A stretch of 64,000 nt of DNA from Pseudopyrenochaeta lycopersici (lineage: Eukaryota; Ascomycota; Dothideomycetes; Pleosporales; Pseudopyrenochaetaceae). The stretch lies in NCBI GenBank assembly GCA_003313425.1, contig NHZP01000004.1:1426001-1490000 (forward strand), read 5' to 3'. The notes under the pieces are model-generated. The model saw nothing but the letters and a program-made list of their open reading frames with translations. It did not search any database and was not told the DNA's origin. Each line of letters begins with the position of its first letter. The stretch's first letter is position 1. A program made the position numbers and the translations under genes. Of this stretch, positions 58,629 to 64,000 are shown in pieces.

Positions 58629-59988
58629 ATGGCCACAGACGCCCCGCGCAAGTGCACGAGCAAAGACTGCGACAACGACGCGGGCTCGCTGCAATGTCCA
58701 AACTGCCAGAAGCTAGGGAAAGAGAGCTACTTCTGCTCCCAAGACTGCTTCAAGCGAAACTGGGTACATAGTAAGAACTATTCAACATAGCAGGCAAAGC
58801 AGTCTAATGCGACTATAGAGTGAGCACAAGAAGGAGCACAAGGCACAAAGTAGTATTCTCCAAAACATCTTCACGCCAAAAGTAGTTTCTTACCCGGATC
58901 CAGCGACCGGCCACTTCAATCCCTTCCCCACATTCTCCTACACTGGAGCCTTGAGACCCGTATACCCTCTCTCACCGAGACGAGAAGTCCCCAAGAGCAT
59001 ACAACTTCCCGATTACGCGAAAGATGGTATACCGCGCTCCGAACAGGTATTTGTCAACAGGAACAAGATCGCCATCTTGAACAAGGAGGAGCAAGAACGT
59101 ATGCGCAAGGTTTGCCGCTTTGGACGAGAAGTGCTGGACATTGCGGGCAGGGCAGCCAAACCTGGTGTCACAACCGATTACATCGACGAGGTTGTTCACA
59201 AAGCCTGCATGGAGCGTGATGTAAGTATCACTAATCTTCTGTACCAAACATCACAAACTAAAGCATGTAGTCATACCCATCGCCTCTCAACTACTGCCAC
59301 TTCCCCAAGTCAGTCTGCACATCGGTAAACGAGGTCATTTGCCACGGCATTCCAGATCAGCGAGTACTCCAAGACGGTGACATCCTCAACATCGACATAA
59401 GTCTCTACCACAACGGTTTCCACAGTGACCTGAACGAGACATATTACATTGGTGATAAGGCACTCGCAAACCCAGATGCAGTGCGCGTTACCGAAACAGC
59501 GCGAGAGTGCTTAGACAAGGCTATTGAAATAGTCAAGCCAGGTACACTCTTCCGCGAGTATGGTAACGTCATTGAAAAGCATGCAAAGAGCCGGGGCTGC
59601 AGCGTGATCAGGACATATTGTGGGCATGGCATCAATCAGCTTTTCCACTGCGCTCCAAATGTTCCTCACTACGCAAAGAACAAGGCGATAGGACAAGCAA
59701 AACCGGGCATGTGCTTTACTATTGAGCCTATGATTAGTGTTGGTTCGCACAGGGATAAGACATGGCCGGATGAGTGGACAAGCGTTACTCAGGATGGCTC
59801 GTTGACCTCGCAGTTTGGTAAGTTTACCGAATTCAAACCTCAAACTCTACTAATTTTTTTTTACAGAGCACACCCTGCTCGTGACAGAGGATGGAGTCGA
59901 GGTTTTGACCGCAAGGTTACCAGATTCGCCAGGTGGACCAGTTCCAATGCCTGCACCAGCGAACGGAGAAGCAACAGCAGCTGCATGA
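58629..59988 (+). CDS. MAP1: Methionine aminopeptidase 1
   Basis: Removes the initiator Met from nascent proteins at the ribosome. Exons 58629-58763, 58819-59220, 59271-59817, 59867-59988; 401 residues. The N-terminal zinc finger of type 1 eukaryotic enzymes is present ([28 protein letters not shown]) and should bind the ribosome. The pita-bread core keeps all five metal ligands: the two Asp in [20 protein letters not shown], His in [10 protein letters not shown], Glu in FTIEPMIS and Glu in [11 protein letters not shown]; the conserved substrate His lies in ICHGIPD. Introns are 49-55 nt. The C-terminus ends in an Ala/Pro-rich tail ([16 protein letters not shown]). Highly confident. Confidence 0.96.
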
Positions 59989-60752
59989 GTATAGTACAAA
60001 TACAAGACATGCCGTGGTCGTTAATGATGAATTATTATTCCCGGTGGTAATGTTGGGAATAGCTAACAGGCCTCCTGTTCATAAAGAATGACTATTCGGT
60101 GGTTCTAGGCGCTCTTGGAAAAAGAGCCGTGGGTATATGCCGCCATATTTGTAGAAGCTCGCAATTATGCTCATGAGTGACGAGAAAACATGTGGCAGAA
60201 GGATAGCATTCGACGTCCAGACCCAAAGAGTCAATTTTATTCAAAATACATTGAAATTTCATCCTTGTGCTGTCTAGAAATGAGATATCAATAATCTCAG
60301 ATATGGTTACGAGAACCGTGGAGCCCAAGTTCGGGGAATGTTGGCCCGCTAATGCCTTAGGCGAAGGCGCTCTGGCCATGCCCGCCATCCAGGGCAAGAA
60401 GCATCTCAACTCTCCGCCCCAACGTCATCCAGACATTCTCGCTGCCTGTTCACTCTTGATCTGACCGCCTCTATCGCCAACAGCACTCTTCTGAACCGTT
60501 GCCTTGGCCTTTGTGGAATACTACCTGCTACGTCATTGACATCTCATCAAGCTACACCCCGCGGCGCACGAGCTAGCTTTCCGCGTCTAGCCCGCTCCGA
60601 TAGCCTGCAAACACACGACCGCATCCGAGTTCTTGACCACACACCTGGCCTTGACTTCCCCTGCGCTGAGGGACCTACTGGCACTATAGCCAGTCTATTT
60701 CGAACTTCTCCCACTCTCGACGTCCGTGCTACCGCGCACCTAGCCTCGCACA
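59989..60752. other. Intergenic region
   Basis: 764 bp between MAP1 and ERV14. No gene is supported; the part near 60752 is C-rich and probably the ERV14 5' region. Confidence 0.5.
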
Positions 60753-61434
60753 ATGACTGGTGAAGCGTGGTTGTACCTGTTGGCGGTGCTCATAAATGCC
60801 GTCAACCTATTTCTTCAGGTCTTCTTCACTATTATGTACAGCGATTTGGAATGGTGAGTGGAAGCGCCTGAAGTGTCCCGAGCCTGAGCAGACGAAAGCT
60901 CCACAGCTCGGGGTCTCAGATCGCATCTTGTTGAGCACATACTAATTCTGCGCCAGCGACTACATCAACCCTATCGATCTCTGCAACCGCCTGAACACCT
61001 ACATCATCCCCGAAGCCGCCGTCCACGCTTTCCTGACGTTCCTTTTCCTGATCAATGGATACTGGATCGCGCTCATCCTGAACCTGCCTTTGTTGGCTTG
61101 GAACGGCAAGAAGTACGTGCAGAGGCTAGCCGTAGCTTGAGGGACGGAAAAAATACTGACTTTGACAGAATCTTTGAAAATCAGCACCTTTTGGACGCGA
61201 CAGAGATCTTCAGGAAGCTTAATGTGCACAAGAAGGTACGATTCTTCGCGCGATGCCGCCACCTCATCTGCAAGCATGAGGCCTGCGGCTTTCATCTGAA
61301 TCGCGATCAAGTTATAGTACAACTAGCTAACTGGAGCGCAGGAATCATTCATCAAGCTGGGCTTTCACTTGCTCATGTTCTTCTTCTACCTATACAGCAT
61401 GATCGTTGCTCTCATCCGCGACGAGTCTCACTAG
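60753..61434 (+). CDS. ERV14: Cornichon-family ER export receptor Erv14
   Basis: COPII cargo receptor that carries transmembrane proteins from the ER to the Golgi. Exons 60753-60853, 60957-61112, 61169-61235, 61342-61434; 138 residues, the usual length. The protein is highly conserved: [20 protein letters not shown] (helix 1), [20 protein letters not shown] (the Cys codon is completed across intron 1), [19 protein letters not shown] (helix 2), [20 protein letters not shown] (the COPII-binding loop) and [20 protein letters not shown] (helix 3). Introns 1 and 3 (103 and 106 nt) are longer than most here. There is a compact stop after RDESH. Confidence 0.96.
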
Positions 61435-61925
61435 ACTTGAACTGTGTCGACTGTATCACTCGTGATATTTTGCGTAGCTGCGATGGGCGCATGCTGTATC
61501 GAGCAACAAGCTTGGTAATGGCCATGGAACGCGAAATGAAAACACTTGATATCCGGCTCAGGCAGGGCCACACGCAGACGCATATTGCTAGAGGTTTAGA
61601 ACGACATATTGGCGTAGGATAATACGAAGAACTCTGGGGGAATGCGAGAATGGGGTTTGAAGGGGCTTAATGTTGGTATTCGGAGATGTCGGACGACTTT
61701 TACGCTCTGATGGGCTATGATAGCGTTTTGTCTGCTGTACATGAACAATTTCACATGAATCGAGTGTTGAGAAGCCAACTTTTGGTCTTGGCGTGCTTAG
61801 TCACCGGAATTCCTAGTTGAGCTCTACATAGCTCTTGACCCACTACTGTACCTCTGACCTACGTACCTGTGAGCTTCGTTAAGAAGCTGTACGACTTTTG
61901 AATACGCTCCTGAATACTCTCAGGT
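61435..61925. other. Intergenic region upstream of PRP17
   Basis: 491 bp. Sequence just before 61926 ends in ...CTGAATACTCTCAG, which resembles an intron acceptor, so an upstream exon of the PRP17 gene could lie here; I could not identify one. Confidence 0.4.
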
Positions 61926-63394
61926 ATGGCTGGCAAAGGCTCCGGCAAGGTTCCGACAGGTTTTGCGGCCGAAACTTACATTAGCGACCACACCTTTCGA
62001 CAAGGCCACCGCGCAATTGAAGGCGGTTCGAATTCCAAGAAGCGCAAACGCGAGGGCAAGGGCGATTCAAGTATAGTTTCTGGGGCTGGGGCGTACAAAG
62101 GACCTTGGGCAAAATATGAAGAGGAAAGACCTGATGCAGCCTCAGACGATGAATATGGCAGCGATGAGGAGGTGGAGATAATATATGAGGAAGACGAAAT
62201 CGAGGACAACCCCCAGCCCGCGACGAAAAAGCTTGCTGGAACCGACTACCATGACACAGAGGCCGAGGGAGAGACGAGCGCATTCGTGGGCAGCCAACAG
62301 CACGATTATCAAGGACGGACGTACATGCATGTACCGACTGGTATGTTGTCACGGATAATACATGAACGACAGCGACTAACTTTCTTAGATCTCGACATCA
62401 GACTCACAGGTGAATATGAACCAAAGAACTTCATACCGAAGAAGCTGCTCCACACCTACAAGTATCACACCAAGTCGATTACGCAAGTACGCTTTATTCC
62501 TGACAGCGGCCACCTCCTCCTATCTGCCTCAGCGGACTCGAAGATTGCGATATGGGACGTATACCACCAACGAGAGCTATTGCGGACATACTCTGGGCAT
62601 AACAAGTCGGTCAACGACATTGACTTCAATCCCAGCGGTACACAGTTTATATCGGCCAGTTATGATCGGTTCATGAAGCTATGGGATACGGAGACTGGAA
62701 AGTGCTTAAACAAGTTTACGACCGGGAAGACGCCACACGTTGTGCGGATTAACCCTAGTACACCGCACGAGTTCCTAGCAGGCATGAGCGACAAGAAGAT
62801 TCTCCAATACGACACAAGAAGTGGAGAGATGGTACAAGAATACGATCATCATCTAGGACCTGTCAATACAATCACCTTCTGCGATGAAGTAAGTTCTCTC
62901 GATAAAGTTGCTTGCTCGCTCAATAATACTGACTTGCTTAGAATCGCCGCTTCATCACCACCTCTGACGACAAATCCCTCCGCGCATGGGAATACGGTAT
63001 CCCAGTCCCTATCAAGTTCATTGCCGAGCCATACATGTTCTCGATGGTTCGCTCATCCCCGCACCCATCAGGCAAATACGTTGCCTTCCAGTCATCCGAC
63101 AACCAAATCACCGTATATTCTTCGACAGACCGCTTCCGGCAAAACCGCAAGAAGAGTTACCGAGGCCACAATGTTGCCGGATACGCGCCCGACGTGGCAA
63201 TCAGTCCTGACGGTCAATTTATCAGCTCGGGTGATAGTGGGGGCTATGTATGCTTTTGGGACTGGAAAACATGTAAGATGTGGCATAAAATTCAGGCAAG
63301 CGATGCACCGGTATTGGCGGTGCAGTGGCATCCGAGGGAGAGCTCGAAGCTGGTCACGGGCGACTTGAACGGTGTGCTGAAATACTGGGATTAG
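61926..63394 (+). CDS. PRP17: Pre-mRNA splicing factor Prp17/CDC40 (WD40)
   Basis: A spliceosomal WD40 protein required for the second splicing step. Exons 61926-62340, 62389-62888, 62942-63394; 455 residues. The N-terminal segment has TGFAAETYISDHTFRQGHRA and GAYKGPWAKYEEERPD, typical of the region before the propeller, followed by an acidic linker and GRTYMHVPTDLDI. The WD repeats include KYHTKSITQVRFIPDSGHLL, ASADSKIAIWDVY, GHNKSVNDIDFNPSG, ASYDRFMKLWD, DDKSLRAWEYGIP, the conserved AEPYMFSMVRSSPHPSGKY and GDLNGVLKYWD at the end. Many fungal orthologues have a longer N-terminus, so either the start is truncated here or an upstream exon ends at the CAG before 61924. An in-frame stop upstream argues against a simple extension. 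Confidence 0.93.
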
Positions 63395-64000
63395 ATGTGT
63401 TGCTTGCGCTCGGCTGGATGATTTCACGGCATGTGCAAAACGTGTGCGAAATGCTCCAACCGTTGCAATGGAAGGGCGAGAAAGAATGACAGTGATACCC
63501 AAAGCAATTGATACCAAAGGTCCTGCGCGACCACACCCCGTTCGTCAAAAAGCTCGTTCTTGTTCCACGTTGGCGAGTAGGTCTCTGACGCGTACTTTTA
63601 AGAGAGGGCGTCGTACGATGCTGTCCCTGGAGTTCACCGGCTCTGCGTTGGCAGTCATCTGCGCGATTGCGCATTTCTCATCGTCGCCCGCGGAGGACTG
63701 CTTAGTATTATCTTTTCCCTAGACGGCCGGTTGCACGTGGATGGCGCTCAGCCCTGCCATGGCCTGGCATGCAGCTTATCTCGTATCGTATTCAACCCCG
63801 CCATGTACCGCCATGAACCGCCATGACATGCCTACCACTGCGCCCTCCGCCAACCCATTCCAGCGGTGTTTGCCTTTTCTTCCTCCTTCTTTCTCTTTTC
63901 TCTTGTTTTTCGTCGTCATTGTCACCTGCTGCGCGTTTCTCTCACCATTTTCCTACCACGAACTGTGGAGTCCTTCTCTTGTTGCCTTCAGGCATCCACT
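63395..64000. other. Right-edge intergenic region
   Basis: 606 bp after PRP17. From 63850 the sequence is strongly C/T-rich (TTTCTTCCTCCTTCTTTCTC), like the 5' leader of a plus-strand gene starting just beyond the window. A 10-bp tandem repeat lies at 63798-63827. Confidence 0.5.
63798..63827. repeat. 10-bp tandem repeat (CCGCCATGNA)
   Basis: Three adjacent near-identical copies of CCGCCATGNA, upstream of a presumed gene beyond the right edge. Each contains an ATG in three different frames. Confidence 0.7.

Overview
This 64 kb window is nuclear DNA of a filamentous ascomycete (Pezizomycotina; Dothideomycetes is my best guess, from protein style rather than from a search). The signs are genes split by many short introns (about 46-120 nt) with GTAAGT/GTATGT/GTACGT donors, CTAAC/CTGAC branch sites and TAG/CAG acceptors, dense genes on both strands with no operons, and typical fungal families. 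I could assign 25 protein genes plus one likely 56-residue small protein. I saw no tRNA, rRNA, CRISPR array or intact transposon.

Layout. 0-5.5 kb: COX10 (minus, 3' end cut off by the window edge) and a large plus-strand protein with a STAND-type fungal N-terminal domain and a coiled coil. 6.7-10.6 kb: a GAF hybrid histidine kinase with complete kinase and receiver motifs. 11.8-14.1 kb: mitochondrial aspartyl-tRNA synthetase. 14.3-18.7 kb: a small protein, a GPI-anchored Ser/Thr-rich protein, and a membrane-anchored pepsin-like protein with damaged catalytic motifs. 19.8-22.5 kb: a charged low-complexity protein convergent with a C2H2 zinc-finger protein. 23.0-26.9 kb: the kinetochore scaffold Spc105/KNL1. 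27-31 kb: a secreted carboxylesterase divergent from a two-domain chromate-type transporter. 31.7-33 kb: a GT69 mannosyltransferase. 34.8-41.7 kb: a dehydrogenase, a beta-lactamase-fold protein, the GPI transamidase subunit PIG-S/GPI17 and a DJ-1/PfpI-like protein without its usual cysteine. 43.3-47 kb: a nine-exon P-type cation ATPase. 49-51.7 kb: two secreted proteins (DUF1996; a DOMON/AA8 cytochrome). 53.7-54.7 kb: a 2-oxoglutarate Fe(II) oxygenase beside an AT-rich gene-poor stretch (54.7-56.5 kb). 56.5-63.4 kb: kynurenine 3-monooxygenase, methionine aminopeptidase 1, the cornichon Erv14 and the splicing factor Prp17.

The genes do not form one pathway. Housekeeping functions (haem A synthesis, mitochondrial translation, kinetochore, GPI anchoring, NAD synthesis, N-terminal Met removal, ER export, splicing) are mixed with accessory secreted, sensing and transport genes. 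The most unusual items are degenerate enzymes that may act as sensors or binders (pepsin-like 16922-18652; DJ-1-like 40640-41688 with a cluster of RRxS sites) and the STAND-like N-terminus on a long coiled-coil protein that lacks any NTPase domain. I found no clear undescribed multi-gene system. All exon boundaries were inferred by eye from splice signals and reading frame.
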